37,990 nucleotides of DNA, taken from positions 1-37,990 of the forward strand of contig NZ_LIXZ01000025.1 in assembly GCF_001305855.1 (NCBI RefSeq), in the 5' to 3' direction. The notes below the pieces were generated by a model that was given only the letters and a program-made list of their open reading frames with translations, ran no database searches and was not told the DNA's origin. Positions 25,767 through 35,935 of the stretch are shown here, one piece after another; within the stretch, counting starts at the first letter, position 1; every line of letters starts with the position of its first letter. Both the position numbers and the translations under genes were made by a program. The stretch is from Rossellomorea vietnamensis (GTDB taxonomy: Bacteria; Bacillota; Bacilli; Bacillales; Bacillaceae_B).

Positions 25767-26978
25767 ATGAAAGGACATTTTTATAGAAGGAACTGCACAT
25801 GCAAAAAGAATAAATGCACTTGCGGTGCAAAATGGGCATATGTCGTTGATGTCGGAATAGACCCAATCACTGGAAAAAGAAAACAGAAGTCTAAAAGTGG
25901 TTTTCTGACCCAACAAGAAGCTGAAGCGGCAGCTAATACTCTCATTTACGAGTTAAATCAAGGGACATATTTAGAGGAAACAGACAAAACTTTCAGCGAC
26001 TTTGCTAAAGAGTGGCTGCCTATCTACAGTGAGTCAAAGGAGGTTAAGCCAGGTACTATTCGTGTTCGACTTCATGAAATTGGGAGGTTATTACCCTACT
26101 TTGCTCAATTAAAATTGAAGGACATCACAAGAAAGATGTACCAAGATGCTCTCAACGATTTAAAAGCTCAAGGGTTAGCTGATAGCACAAGGGAGGGGAT
26201 AAATCGAACTGGGAGGATGATTTTTCGAAAGGCATTAGAATTAGAACTATTAAAGAAGGATCCTACAGAATTCGCTTACGTAAAAAAAGACAAAAAAACG
26301 ATTGAACAATTAGAAGAAGAGGAAGTTCCAAATTACTTAGAAAAAGAAGAGCTTGCCTTGTTTTTAAAGACAGCAAAACAACATGGTCTTGAACATGATT
26401 ACTTGGTGTTTTTAATACTCGCCTATACAGGAATTCGGGTTGGAGAACTTATTGCTCTTAAGTGGAAAGATATTGACTTCAAAAACCATACAATCAGTAT
26501 TACTAAGACATATTATAATCCAAATAATAATACGGTTGAGTATCAATTAGTCCCACCAAAAACCCGAAAGTCTAGACGGAAAATTGTTGTCGATGAAGAA
26601 GTGATTGACGCTTTGATGGAACATAAGAAGACTCAAGATGAGGTAATTGGACAATTAGGTAAAGCTTACAATAACCAAGATTTTATCTTTGCCAAAATGC
26701 AGCGACAATACGGCTATCCAATCGTGATTAAGAATGTTAGAGATCGTATGAAAAGGCTACTAAGAATAGCCGACCTTAACGAAGATTTAACTCCGCACAG
26801 TTTAAGACATACTCATACATCCCTTCTTGCGGAAGCTCGTGTATCACTAGAACAAATCATGGATCGTCTTGGACATACTGACGATCAAATTACAAAAAAT
26901 GTGTACCTCCACGTAACCCAAGAAATGAAAAAAGAAGCTTCCCAAAAGTTCAGCGAACTCATGAGAAGCCTCCGTTAA
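25767..26978 (+). CDS. int: Tyrosine integrase 2, at the groEL junction
   Basis: I chose ATG 25767 because GTGAGG lies six bases upstream and the resulting start MKGHFYRRNC matches that of integrase 1; two further in-frame starts (GTG 25755, ATG 25761) lie within the Shine-Dalgarno region. The 403-residue enzyme has an arm-binding domain with two Cys-x-Cys pairs, a core-binding domain, and a catalytic domain with TGIRVGEL, HSLRHTHT, LGHTDDQITKNVYLH (Arg, HxxR, His, Tyr). It appears intact. It ends 82 bases from the groEL stop codon, in the position expected of the integrase that placed an element at the groEL 3' end. Unlike integrase 1 it has no recognisable excisionase gene upstream. Confidence 0.93.
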   Translation: MKGHFYRRNCTCKKNKCTCGAKWAYVVDVGIDPITGKRKQKSKSGFLTQQEAEAAANTLIYELNQGTYLEETDKTFSDFAKEWLPIYSESKEVKPGTIRVRLHEIGRLLPYFAQLKLKDITRKMYQDALNDLKAQGLADSTREGINRTGRMIFRKALELELLKKDPTEFAYVKKDKKTIEQLEEEEVPNYLEKEELALFLKTAKQHGLEHDYLVFLILAYTGIRVGELIALKWKDIDFKNHTISITKTYYNPNNNTVEYQLVPPKTRKSRRKIVVDEEVIDALMEHKKTQDEVIGQLGKAYNNQDFIFAKMQRQYGYPIVIKNVRDRMKRLLRIADLNEDLTPHSLRHTHTSLLAEARVSLEQIMDRLGHTDDQITKNVYLHVTQEMKKEASQKFSELMRSLR

Positions 26979-26985
26979 TATCCTC

Positions 26986-27008
26986 AATGTTAGCAAAATG
27001 TTAGCAAA
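26986..27008 (+). repeat. Direct repeats, possible integrase arm sites
   Basis: AATGTTAGCAAA occurs twice with an 11-base period (26986-26997 and 26997-27008), directly after the integrase 2 stop codon and before the presumed attachment core. Spacing of one helical turn suits binding by the integrase N-terminal domain. Confidence 0.45.
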
Positions 27009-27060
27009 CCACTCTCACCTTACCAACAAATCCTTTTATATCAAGGGTTGAGGGGGCAGA

Positions 27061-27063
<3 letters not shown>
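27009..27063. other. Presumed island-chromosome junction (att site region)
   Basis: Between the direct repeats and the groEL stop codon (27061-27063) the sequence changes from island to chromosome. No native groEL terminator hairpin is seen here, which fits its displacement by the insertion. The crossover core cannot be placed without the other end of the island. Confidence 0.4.
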
Positions 27064-28731
<1,668 letters not shown>

Positions 28732-28750
28732 TTACTATACGGAAATTTAA

Positions 28751-29038
28751 TTATTCGCCAACTACAGCCAGAATATCGCTATCACGAAGAATCAGGTATT
28801 CTGTGCCTTGGTATTTCACTTCTGTACCAGCGTATTTAGAGAAAATGATCCGATCGCCGACAGCTACCTCAAGAGCAACGCGCTCACCGTTGTCAAGAAT
28901 GCGACCAGTACCTACAGCCATCACTTTACCTTCTTGTGGCTTTTCCTTTGCGGAATCCGGTAGCACAATACCGCTTGCTGTTTTTTCTTCTGACTCAACT
29001 AGCTCGATAACGACGCGATCACCTAGTGGTTTTAACAA
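28751..29038 (-). CDS. groES: Co-chaperonin GroES (10 kDa)
   Basis: Heptameric lid of the GroEL chamber. I chose the TTG at 29038-29036: it gives [13 protein letters not shown], the usual Bacillus start, with GGAGG nine bases upstream. A TTG three codons earlier directly abuts the GGAGG and is unlikely to be used. The 95 residues include the mobile-loop region ([16 protein letters not shown]) and the conserved end [12 protein letters not shown]. It is preceded by CIRCE and is co-transcribed with groEL. Confidence 0.97.
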   Translation of the reverse strand: MLKPLGDRVVIELVESEEKTASGIVLPDSAKEKPQEGKVMAVGTGRILDNGERVALEVAVGDRIIFSKYAGTEVKYQGTEYLILRDSDILAVVGE

Positions 29039-29075
29039 GTGAAACAACCTCCTTGAATTATGTAAATGTTTTTTA

Positions 29076-29102
29076 TTAGCACTCGCTCACTGTGAGTGCT
29101 AA
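29076..29102. promoter_or_regulatory. CIRCE operator (HrcA site)
   Basis: TTAGCACTC-N9-GAGTGCTAA is a perfect match to the CIRCE consensus. It lies in the leader, about 40 bases before the groES start. HrcA binds it and represses groES-groEL until heat or misfolded protein draws HrcA and GroEL away. Confidence 0.98.
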
Positions 29103-29109
29103 CACAACT

Positions 29110-29141
29110 ATTATATTAATTAATTCGTTTTCATTTTGCAA
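29110..29141 (-). promoter_or_regulatory. groES-groEL promoter
   Basis: On the minus strand a consensus TATAAT (29115-29110) lies just upstream of CIRCE. The nearest -35-like hexamer TTGCAA (29141-29136) is 20 bases away, which is longer than usual, so the true -35 is uncertain. Confidence 0.55.
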
Positions 29142-29246
29142 GAGTCCTGCCTAAAATTTTTTTCGTCATATTTCTCTTTTTTTCACACCCTCCTATCCTA
29201 TGCCCTACTTTCCCCATATATTCCAGGGTAAAAGAAACCCTTAGAT

Positions 29247-29275
29247 TTGAACAGTTCCGCTTTTCTTAGTAGAAT
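29247..29275 (+). promoter_or_regulatory. ydiL promoter
   Basis: TTGAAC (29247-29252) and TAGAAT (29270-29275) are separated by 17 bases and match the vegetative sigma-A consensus with a few mismatches. It lies about 60 bases before ydiL, divergent from groES. Confidence 0.55.
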
Positions 29276-29333
29276 TGTACAGGAGTAAAGTAAAGCTGGT
29301 CGTTATCTTACAGGTGCTAAAGGAGATCAAACG

Positions 29334-30077
29334 TTGAAAAAACATTTCGGATTTATTTTAATTGCCTATATCGTCATGCAGCTTTCAAGCATTGTCGGGG
29401 TACCCCTTTTATATAAGATTGGTGTTGACGTCCTCGGTAAGCCCGATGAGACCGTGCGGAGCCTTGTCCCTGGATATTGGCTCGTCATCAGCTTTACGCT
29501 GACCCTTCTCATTGTGGGAGGCATTTTAAGGAAAAGCGAAACAAGCACCCGGCTTGAACGGAGCGCTCCGATTGGCGCCGGCCGTTCGATTGTTTGGGCG
29601 GTACTCGGAATCTTCATGGCATTCATCGCTCAATCGGTTGCGATTCAAGTCGAATATGCGCTGGGAATTCAAATGGGATCTGAAAACACCCAGATGATCA
29701 TCGGCATCATTGAAAAGGTTCCGTTATCCATGCTGGTAGCGGCCATCATCGGCCCTATATTGGAAGAAATCGTATTCAGAAAGATCATTTTTGGCGTTCT
29801 ATACGAGAAGATGCATTTCTTCTTTGCCGCTCTGATCAGTTCGGTCATCTTCGCTCTTGCCCATTTCGAGCCTGAGCATGTGATCCTGTATTCAGCAATG
29901 GGATTCACCTTCGCATTTCTTTATGTGAAAACGAAGCGGATTTTGGTGCCAATATTTGCTCACGTGGCCATGAATACAACGGTCGTTCTAATGCAATCTA
30001 TCTATAAGGACGAAATCGAAAAAATGATGAATGAAGCTGAAAAAATTCAAGGATTTATTGGAGGATTATTTCTATGA
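29334..30077 (+). CDS. ydiL: CPBP-family intramembrane metalloprotease, YdiL-like
   Basis: This multi-pass membrane protein of 247 residues belongs to the CPBP/Abi (CAAX protease and bacteriocin-processing) family. The conserved catalytic motifs are present: EEIVFR (144-149, EExxxR), FALAH with His177, and HVAMN with His210 and Asn214. About six to seven hydrophobic segments are visible. The start is TTG with AAAGGAG about 9 bases upstream. It overlaps ydiK by four bases (ATGA). Family members cleave membrane peptides or confer bacteriocin self-immunity; the substrate here is unknown. Position and order match B. subtilis ydiL. Confidence 0.92.
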   Translation: MKKHFGFILIAYIVMQLSSIVGVPLLYKIGVDVLGKPDETVRSLVPGYWLVISFTLTLLIVGGILRKSETSTRLERSAPIGAGRSIVWAVLGIFMAFIAQSVAIQVEYALGIQMGSENTQMIIGIIEKVPLSMLVAAIIGPILEEIVFRKIIFGVLYEKMHFFFAALISSVIFALAHFEPEHVILYSAMGFTFAFLYVKTKRILVPIFAHVAMNTTVVLMQSIYKDEIEKMMNEAEKIQGFIGGLFL

Positions 30078-30283
30078 AGAGATCACCATTATTCTCTGGA
30101 GTGATCTATCTCCTTCTCGGTGTGCTCTTCACATACTTTGCTGTACAAAACGTACAGAATGATGAAGGTTGGGGATTTTTCACGTATATGCTCATCTTTC
30201 TTGCCACCCTGGACTTCGGTTCCGGGTTACGGATGATCATGCTGCATTTCAAAATCAAAAAGCAAATAAAGAACAAAAAATAA
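30074..30283 (+). CDS. ydiK: Small membrane protein YdiK (DUF4305-like)
   Basis: The 69-residue protein has two membrane segments (about 8-27 and 35-53) and a basic tail ending KKQIKNKK that should face the cytoplasm. Its start overlaps the ydiL stop by four bases, so the two are translationally coupled. It matches the place and size of B. subtilis ydiK. Function unknown. Its stop codon lies inside the terminator stem that follows. Confidence 0.88.
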   Translation: MKRSPLFSGVIYLLLGVLFTYFAVQNVQNDEGWGFFTYMLIFLATLDFGSGLRMIMLHFKIKKQIKNKK

Positions 30284-30307
30284 GGATTGATCGGTTGATC
30301 AATCCTT
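30282..30307. terminator. Bidirectional terminator shared by ydiK and tatC
   Basis: AAGGATTGATC and GATCAATCCTT form a perfect 11-base-pair stem with a GGTT loop. It overlaps the stop codons of both convergent genes. The U-tract is strong for tatC (ATTTTTTG on the minus strand) and weak for ydiK. Confidence 0.85.
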
Positions 30308-31066
30308 ATTTATTTCCTCAAACTGTTCCATTTCAAGCTTCTGCTCTGCTTCTAACACCTTTTTGTATCCGATCTTAGAGATCCAGATGCTTATTTCATA
30401 TAATATGAACAGCGGTACCGTCACCATTAGATGAGACACAATGTCCGGTGGCGTGATAAGGGCAGCGATGACCAATAAGATAAAGTAGGCCGCTTTCCTC
30501 ATCTTTGCCATCATCATCGGTGTCACGATACCTAACCGTGTAAGGAAAAGCATGGCTACGGGTAACTGAAAGAGAAAGCCAAAAGGAATCGTGATCTGGA
30601 ATAAGAAATGAAAATATTCGTTTATCCCTATCACTTGTTCTATATTTAGATTCATTGATAAACCCATCATGAATTTCACGATATATGGAAACAAAATAAA
30701 ATAAGAAAATGACAATCCACCTAAGAAAAGGATAAGGGAAACTGGAATATAACTAAGCGTCACTTTTCTTTCTCTTTCGTATAAACCCGGACTGACAAAA
30801 GACCAGACCTGAAAGAGAATGAGAGGGGATGTCATGATTAAAGCAATGAACATGATCATTTCCATATAGATCTTCAGAGGATCTGTGATGCGAAAGGCGT
30901 TCATGGTTAATTCCTTCGCTTCATCGGCATGCTGTAAGTATCTGATCAGCGGTTCTGCAAGAAAGAAACTTACCACAACGGCTAACAAGAAGAAAACGAC
31001 TACAAACATGAGTCGTTTTTGCAATTCTCCTATATGTTCATAAACTGTCATGTCTCTTTGACTCAT
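30299..31066 (-). CDS. tatC: Twin-arginine translocase subunit TatC
   Basis: TatC is the membrane receptor for twin-arginine signal peptides and, with TatA, exports folded proteins. The protein has six hydrophobic segments, the conserved N-terminal HIGELQKRL, a FVSPGLYERER loop (consensus FxxPGLxxxER) and the ITPPDIVS motif near segment five. I chose ATG 31066 (MSQRDMTVYEHI) because the earlier ATG at 31075 lies too close to the GTAGGA site. It starts 15 bases after tatA and corresponds to tatCy in the B. subtilis order. Confidence 0.95.
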   Translation of the reverse strand: MSQRDMTVYEHIGELQKRLMFVVVFFLLAVVVSFFLAEPLIRYLQHADEAKELTMNAFRITDPLKIYMEMIMFIALIMTSPLILFQVWSFVSPGLYERERKVTLSYIPVSLILFLGGLSFSYFILFPYIVKFMMGLSMNLNIEQVIGINEYFHFLFQITIPFGFLFQLPVAMLFLTRLGIVTPMMMAKMRKAAYFILLVIAALITPPDIVSHLMVTVPLFILYEISIWISKIGYKKVLEAEQKLEMEQFEEINKD

Positions 31067-31081
31067 GGCGTTCATCCTACT

Positions 31082-31252
31082 CTACTTAGCACTATTATTT
31101 TTTTCGTCTTCATCATCTGCTAAGCCTTTTGTTGCATTTTTAAATTCACGCAATGTATTTCCAGCGGCTTTCCCTAATTCCGGAAGTTTCTTAGGACCAA
31201 AAATAAGTAAAGCAACGACTGCTATTAATACGAGGCTACCTGGACCTGGCAT
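31082..31252 (-). CDS. tatA: Twin-arginine translocase subunit TatA
   Basis: A 56-residue protein read directly from the minus strand: an N-terminal [19 protein letters not shown] membrane helix, the [14 protein letters not shown] hinge and amphipathic helix typical of TatA/TatE, and an acidic-then-Lys/Asn tail. AGGAGG lies about 8 bases before the ATG. TatA oligomers form the passage for folded substrates recruited by TatC. It lies between rex and tatC on the same strand, as tatAy does in B. subtilis. In Bacillus, single TatA proteins do the work of both TatA and TatB. Confidence 0.95.
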   Translation of the reverse strand: MPGPGSLVLIAVVALLIFGPKKLPELGKAAGNTLREFKNATKGLADDEDEKNNSAK

Positions 31253-31306
31253 AATGAGACACCTCCTCTTTTACACTTCTATCATAACGTAAATATGAAG
31301 ATTTTT

Positions 31307-31984
31307 CTATTCTGTTATGATTCCATCTTGTGACATTTCCGTGTCATCCTCTGAGTAATGTTTCAAGAAGTAAACGAGTGACTGAAGTTCCACCGCCAAA
31401 TCGATATGATGGACGCGGATATGATCGGGCACCGTCAATCTTGCAGGGGTAAAATTCAGTATCCCCTTTATATTCGAAGAAACCAATCGGTCTGTGATAT
31501 TCTGAGCAGAAGAAGCCGGCACCGTCAGAATCGCTACTTCAATATCATGCCCTACAAGCTTCTCTTCTAAATCATCTAAATGAAAAACGGGTACATCGCT
31601 GATTTGAGTCCCGACTTTCTTTTCATCTACCTCAAAAGCCATTTCGATCTTCGTATTATTATTCTTGATGAAATTATAATGAAGAAACGCTGTACCAAGA
31701 TTCCCCACCCCGATCAGCACAACCTTCGTAAGGGCATCCTGATCAAGGGTCTTACGGAAGAAGGATAGCAGATAATTGACATTATAGCCGTATCCCTTTT
31801 TACCCAATGCCCCAAAATAAGAAAAATCCCTGCGGATTGTAGCAGAATCAACTTTCACCGCTTCACTTAATTCCTTCGATGAAACCCTCTGCTTACCGGA
31901 TGAGTACAGGTTCTTGATAAATCGATAATATAGCGGAAGGCGCTTGGCCGTTGCCTGTGGAATTTTCGTTGTATCCTGGTTCAT
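31307..31984 (-). CDS. rex: Redox-sensing transcriptional repressor Rex
   Basis: Rex represses fermentation and alternative respiration genes and releases DNA when NADH rises. The 225 residues show an N-terminal winged helix (about 10-75, with [20 protein letters not shown] as recognition region) and a Rossmann domain with [12 protein letters not shown] (GxGxxG). I chose ATG 31984: TGGGGGA lies about 6 bases upstream, whereas the longer frame begins at a GTG within that site. Divergent from ydiF, 192 bases apart. Unlike B. subtilis, no moaC lies between rex and ydiF. Confidence 0.96.
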   Translation of the reverse strand: MNQDTTKIPQATAKRLPLYYRFIKNLYSSGKQRVSSKELSEAVKVDSATIRRDFSYFGALGKKGYGYNVNYLLSFFRKTLDQDALTKVVLIGVGNLGTAFLHYNFIKNNNTKIEMAFEVDEKKVGTQISDVPVFHLDDLEEKLVGHDIEVAILTVPASSAQNITDRLVSSNIKGILNFTPARLTVPDHIRVHHIDLAVELQSLVYFLKHYSEDDTEMSQDGIITE

Positions 31985-32118
31985 ATTGTATTCCCCCACA
32001 TCTATTCAAAACCTCTGATACCGCTTCCAAAATAGAAAGCATCCAGAATTTATTAAACTCTCCTACTCATCATACACTATATTTTATCCTAAGTGTACGA
32101 AGATTAATAGGTGTTTTA

Positions 32119-32148
32119 TTGCCGTTCCCCTCTCTTATACGGTACACT
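32119..32148 (+). promoter_or_regulatory. Possible ydiF promoter
   Basis: TTGCCG (32119-32124) and TACACT (32143-32148) are 18 bases apart, each with two mismatches to the sigma-A consensus, and end 27 bases before the ydiF ATG. It is the best pair in the rex-ydiF gap. Confidence 0.35.
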
Positions 32149-32175
32149 AGCACTATGAAATAGAGGTGAAACGTC

Positions 32176-34116
32176 ATGATTCTATTACAAGTGAATCAAC
32201 TAACGAAAAACTTTGGTGCAGATAATATCCTATCAAATATTAAGCTTGAAATACAGACTAGAGATCGAGTTGCCCTTGTCGGCCGTAATGGTGCAGGGAA
32301 GTCGACTCTTCTAAAAATAATTGCAGGTCACCTTTCATACGATTCCGGAGAGATCACCAAGCCAAAAGGTGTCTCCATCGGATATCTTGCGCAGAACACG
32401 GGTCTCGAATCCGAGCTGTCCATCTGGTCTGAGATGCTGACCGTCTTTGAAGAATTGAAACAGCAGGAAAAGAAATTACGATTGTTGGAGCAACAGATGG
32501 CTGACCCTTCGGTATATGAGCAAGAGGATGTCTATCAACGGGTATTGAAGGAATACGATCAACTCCAGGTTCTCTTCAAGGACTCCGGCGGCTATCAGTA
32601 CGAAGCGGATATCCGTTCTGTCCTTCACGGATTGAACTTTGCCGATTTTGATTACGAAACAAAGATATCCACGTTGAGCGGTGGTCAGAAAACCCGGCTC
32701 GCCCTCGGGAAGCTTCTTCTGACCAAGCCTGACATCCTTATCCTTGATGAACCGACCAACCACCTGGATATCGAAACCTTATCATGGCTTGAAACGTATC
32801 TTCAAAGTTATGAAGGGGCCGTCCTGATCGTTTCCCATGACCGCTACTTCTTAGACAGCGTCGTCAATCAAGTGTATGAAATTTCCCGGAACCGGAGTAA
32901 GAAATACCTCGGGAACTACAGCAGATATCTTGAACAAAAAGCGGAAGACTATGAAAAAGACCTCAAAATGTTCCAGCGTCAGCAGCAGGAAGTCGCAAAG
33001 CTCGAGGACTTCATTCAACGGAATATCGCCCGCGCCTCTACCACGAAAATGGCACAGAGCCGGCGAAAGAAACTGGAGCGTATGGATAGGATGGACCGAC
33101 CACTCGGGGATGAGAAATCTGCCAGCTTCGCGTTTCAAATCGACCGCCCAAGCGGGAATGACGTGCTGCACGTCCAGGATCTTACGATTGGATACGGGAA
33201 AAACGAGACGATTTCCTCCCATATCGATTTCTCTGTCAAAAAAGGAGACAGTATCGCACTGGTCGGACCGAATGGAATCGGGAAATCGACGCTATTGAAA
33301 ACATTGGTCAATAAGCTGCAGCCACAAGATGGTACATTTAAATTCGGTTCGAATGTGACCATCAGTTACTATGATCAAGAACAAGCCGAACTGTCTTCGA
33401 ATAAGACGGTATTAAATGAACTGTGGGACGAATACCCGATGAAGATGGAGAAAGAAATCAGGACGGTCCTCGGCAACTTCCTCTTTTCAGGGGAGGATGT
33501 ATTAAAGCCCGTTTCCACACTCAGTGGTGGAGAAAAGGCAAGATTAGCCCTTTCCAAGCTGATGATGGAAAAAGGTAACGTCCTGATTCTGGATGAGCCG
33601 ACGAACCATCTTGATCTGGACAGCAAAGAAGTGTTGGAAAATGCCCTGATAGACTATCCCGGAACGATCCTCTTTGTGTCACACGACCGGTACTTCATCA
33701 ACCGAATTGCAACAAAAGTCGTTGAACTATCCAAGAAAGGATCTACGGAATATCTCGGCGATTACGATTATTATGTAGAAAAGCTACAACAGCAGGAGGA
33801 ACTGGCGGCACTTGAACGCATGGAACAGGGTAAACAATTACAGGAGCCGACTCAAAAACGTTCCCACAAGCTGGATAAAGAAGCGAAAAAACTCGAACGA
33901 CAACGAAAGCGCAGAGTCGAAGAAATCGAAGGACTGATGGAATCACTCGAAACAAACATACAGGAAAAAGAAGATCTTCTCTGCGATCCTGATATCTTTC
34001 AAGATCACGAAAAAGTACAGGATATTAATGAATCACTCACCAAAGCTAAAGAAGAACTGGATTCTTTATTGGAAGAGTGGACAGAACTGGAAGAACTACT
34101 TCAAGAAGAGCAGTAA
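32176..34116 (+). CDS. ydiF: ABC-F family ATPase YdiF
   Basis: ABC-F proteins are soluble twin ABC ATPases that bind the ribosomal E site and modulate or rescue translation. The 646 residues contain Walker A GRNGAGKST (36-44), LSGGQKTRLALG, and LILDEPTNHLD in the first half. An Arg/Lys-rich linker follows, then Walker A GPNGIGKST, LSGGEKARLALS and LILDEPTNHLD in the second half. A long charged C-terminal coiled coil occupies about 545-646. No membrane segments are present. GAGGTG precedes the ATG. Gene order identifies it as the ydiF orthologue; its precise ribosomal task is unknown, and resistance to a drug is not indicated. Confidence 0.95.
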   Translation: MILLQVNQLTKNFGADNILSNIKLEIQTRDRVALVGRNGAGKSTLLKIIAGHLSYDSGEITKPKGVSIGYLAQNTGLESELSIWSEMLTVFEELKQQEKKLRLLEQQMADPSVYEQEDVYQRVLKEYDQLQVLFKDSGGYQYEADIRSVLHGLNFADFDYETKISTLSGGQKTRLALGKLLLTKPDILILDEPTNHLDIETLSWLETYLQSYEGAVLIVSHDRYFLDSVVNQVYEISRNRSKKYLGNYSRYLEQKAEDYEKDLKMFQRQQQEVAKLEDFIQRNIARASTTKMAQSRRKKLERMDRMDRPLGDEKSASFAFQIDRPSGNDVLHVQDLTIGYGKNETISSHIDFSVKKGDSIALVGPNGIGKSTLLKTLVNKLQPQDGTFKFGSNVTISYYDQEQAELSSNKTVLNELWDEYPMKMEKEIRTVLGNFLFSGEDVLKPVSTLSGGEKARLALSKLMMEKGNVLILDEPTNHLDLDSKEVLENALIDYPGTILFVSHDRYFINRIATKVVELSKKGSTEYLGDYDYYVEKLQQQEELAALERMEQGKQLQEPTQKRSHKLDKEAKKLERQRKRRVEEIEGLMESLETNIQEKEDLLCDPDIFQDHEKVQDINESLTKAKEELDSLLEEWTELEELLQEEQ

Positions 34117-34350
34117 TCCACAGGATTGGGGATAACTATCACTCCCCAATCCTTTCTTACTCCACAATATTATCCACAGTCAAAACATCTACAAAACGTT
34201 ATTCACAGAAGTTTTCCACAGTATCCACATAAAAAACTTATGTTATCCACAATCTTTTCCATTATTTAGGATTAGTAATGCAGGTCTTTTTCACATTATA
34301 TACACAATAATTATGTAGTTACTAACAGATTATCCACAACCTGTTGATAA
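34114..34350. promoter_or_regulatory. DnaA-box cluster between ydiF and tsaD
   Basis: Three perfect TTATCCACA boxes occur on the plus strand at 34170-34178, 34243-34251 and 34330-34338. Single-mismatch copies are at 34114-34122, 34199-34207, 34212-34220 and 34221-34229, plus one on the minus strand at 34342-34350. DnaA is known to bind clusters outside oriC in B. subtilis, one of them near gcp (tsaD). Such sites titrate DnaA and restrain initiation. No DnaN/DnaA genes or unwinding element are nearby, so this is not the origin. Confidence 0.85.
34122..34153 (+). terminator. Terminator after ydiF
   Basis: AGGATTGGGG and CCCCAATCCT form a perfect 10-base-pair stem with a 12-base loop. The following T-run is short and broken, so termination may be incomplete. 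It overlaps the start of the DnaA-box cluster. Confidence 0.65.
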
Positions 34351-34430
34351 AACGTATGTTCGTCCCTCTCCATTCTCTTTCACCTGTCCCACTCTGAACG
34401 TTACTCACAAGATATCAACAAACAGTAAAA

Positions 34431-34458
34431 AAGCTTGAACGACGTATCGTTCAAGCTT
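34431..34458. terminator. Terminator after tsaD
   Basis: AAGCTTGAACGA and TCGTTCAAGCTT form a perfect 12-base-pair stem with a CGTA loop. On the minus strand it is followed by TTTTAC, ending the tsaE-tsaB-rimI-tsaD operon; the plus side also has a T-run. Confidence 0.85.
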
Positions 34459-34464
34459 TCCTTT

Positions 34465-35481
34465 TTAGAAATTCTCGATATCAAGTCCTGGATGAGCATT
34501 CATATCCATGCTTCCTCTTTTTCCTTGTTCAAATAGCACCGTTCCTGCAGCGGCAATCATAGCAGCATTGTCTGTGCAAAGGGATAACGGAGGTATGACC
34601 AATTCCGCTTCCAATCCCTCAAAGGCTTTCTGAAGGGCAGCACGCAAGCCTTTATTGGCCGCAACTCCGCCGGCAAGTAAGACTTGCTCCACTCCATACT
34701 CCTTTACAGCCTTAACCGTTTTAGTTACTAACACATCAATGACACTCGCTTGAAAGCTCGCGGCCAAATCCTGTGGATGAATGGTCATTCCTTTTTGTTT
34801 AGCATTATGAAGCGTGTTGATAACCGCAGACTTCAAACCACTGAAGCTGAAATCATAGGAACCTTCCTCCAGCCAGGCCCGAGGCAGATTAAGACTCGGT
34901 TCGCCAACATGTGCCAGCCGGTCAATATGCGGCCCTCCTGGATATGGAAGGCCTAACGTCCGCGCTACCTTGTCGTACGCTTCGCCTGCAGCATCATCGC
35001 GTGTTTCTCCGATGACCTCAAAGGAACCGTGATCTTTCATGAGTACAAGCTCCGTATGTCCCCCGGAAACAACCAGGGAAAGAAGGGGGAACCTCATCTC
35101 CCTCACTAAGCGATTTGCATAGATATGCCCCGCAATGTGATGGACTCCCACCAACGGTTTATCATGGGCAAAAGCGAGAGCCTTGGCCGCGTTGACACCG
35201 ATTAAAAGTGCACCTACCAAACCAGGTCCCTCCGTCACAGCCACACAATCTATATCCTCCATCGTCATCCCGGCTTGTTCAAGGGCTTCCTCCAGTACAT
35301 ACGTAACCTGCTCCACATGGTGACGCGATGCAATCTCAGGGACCACTCCACCGAATCGCTTATGACTTTCAATTTGAGACGAAACAATGTTCGTCACAAT
35401 CTCTGTTCCATTTTTTATAATCGCCACAGCTGTCTCATCACAGCTTGTTTCAATTCCCAATACAAATGTATCTTTTCTCAT
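34465..35481 (-). CDS. tsaD: tRNA N6-threonylcarbamoyladenosine transferase TsaD (Gcp)
   Basis: Catalytic subunit that transfers threonylcarbamoyl from its adenylate to A37 of ANN-decoding tRNAs, acting with TsaB and TsaE. The 338 residues show the ASKHA fold with [11 protein letters not shown] at the start, the metal-binding HHIAGH (HxxxH) near residue 110, LVSGGHTEL and the C-terminal [15 protein letters not shown] chose ATG 35481, which overlaps the rimI stop as ATGA; the longer frame starts at a GTG inside rimI. Last gene of the operon. Confidence 0.97.
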   Translation of the reverse strand: MRKDTFVLGIETSCDETAVAIIKNGTEIVTNIVSSQIESHKRFGGVVPEIASRHHVEQVTYVLEEALEQAGMTMEDIDCVAVTEGPGLVGALLIGVNAAKALAFAHDKPLVGVHHIAGHIYANRLVREMRFPLLSLVVSGGHTELVLMKDHGSFEVIGETRDDAAGEAYDKVARTLGLPYPGGPHIDRLAHVGEPSLNLPRAWLEEGSYDFSFSGLKSAVINTLHNAKQKGMTIHPQDLAASFQASVIDVLVTKTVKAVKEYGVEQVLLAGGVAANKGLRAALQKAFEGLEAELVIPPLSLCTDNAAMIAAAGTVLFEQGKRGSMDMNAHPGLDIENF

Positions 35482-35915
35482 AAATTCACCCACATTACTA
35501 AAGCATCCTCTTGATTGTCCGAGTAGTATCGTTTACGGATCCCGCCGTCTTTGAAACCGAGCTTCCGATATAAATGTTGTGCCGGTTTGTTCGATACCCT
35601 GACTTCTAACGTCATCACGCGTGCGCCAAATTCAATCGCTATACCCATTATCTTACGCATAAGACCTTCCCCCAAGCCACGTCCCCGGTAATCAGGGAGC
35701 ACGGCTACATTTGTGATATGGGCTTCATCCACGACCAGCCACACGCCACAGTAACCTGCAAGCTTGTCTTCATCTTCTGCAACAAGGTAGGTGGACAGGT
35801 GGTTATGCTCGATTTCATTCAAGAAAGCGTCCCGGCTCCAAGGAATGCTAAAAGATTGATTTTCAATTTCCATAACAGCGTCTAAATCATCAACCGTCAT
35901 AAACCGTATGTTCAT
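35478..35915 (-). CDS. rimI: Ribosomal protein N-acetyltransferase RimI-like
   Basis: A GNAT acetyltransferase of 145 residues that by orthology acetylates the N-terminal alanine of ribosomal protein S18. The acetyl-CoA motif A reads [15 protein letters not shown] (Q/RxxGxG/A), preceded by the beta4 strand HITNVAV, and the C-terminal [12 protein letters not shown] is typical. AAAGGA lies upstream of the ATG, 20 bases after tsaB. Its start of the downstream tsaD is nested in its stop codon. Substrate is assigned from gene order. Confidence 0.93.
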   Translation of the reverse strand: MNIRFMTVDDLDAVMEIENQSFSIPWSRDAFLNEIEHNHLSTYLVAEDEDKLAGYCGVWLVVDEAHITNVAVLPDYRGRGLGEGLMRKIMGIAIEFGARVMTLEVRVSNKPAQHLYRKLGFKDGGIRKRYYSDNQEDALVMWVNL

Positions 35916-35935
35916 ATTAAACGATCCTTTATCAT

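Larger units (their letters stand above)
1..27060. mobile_element. Genomic island next to groEL (left end outside window)
   Basis: The region carries seven tyrosine-recombinase-type or excisionase genes, two restriction-modification loci and several defence-like genes. It is visibly richer in A+T than the groEL-to-tsaE part of the window. It stops within about 80 bases of the groEL stop codon, where integrase 2 points at groEL. The right boundary is inferred from the change in gene content and composition. The left boundary and the matching attachment site are not in the window. It is probably a composite, because two complete paralogous integrases lie 5 kb apart. Confidence 0.8.

Noticed and set aside
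1..27060. CRISPR array
   Set aside because: No regularly spaced direct repeats and no cas genes were seen.
34114..34464. Replication origin
   Set aside because: DnaA boxes are present but dnaA, dnaN and an AT-rich unwinding element are not nearby; a DnaA titration site fits better.
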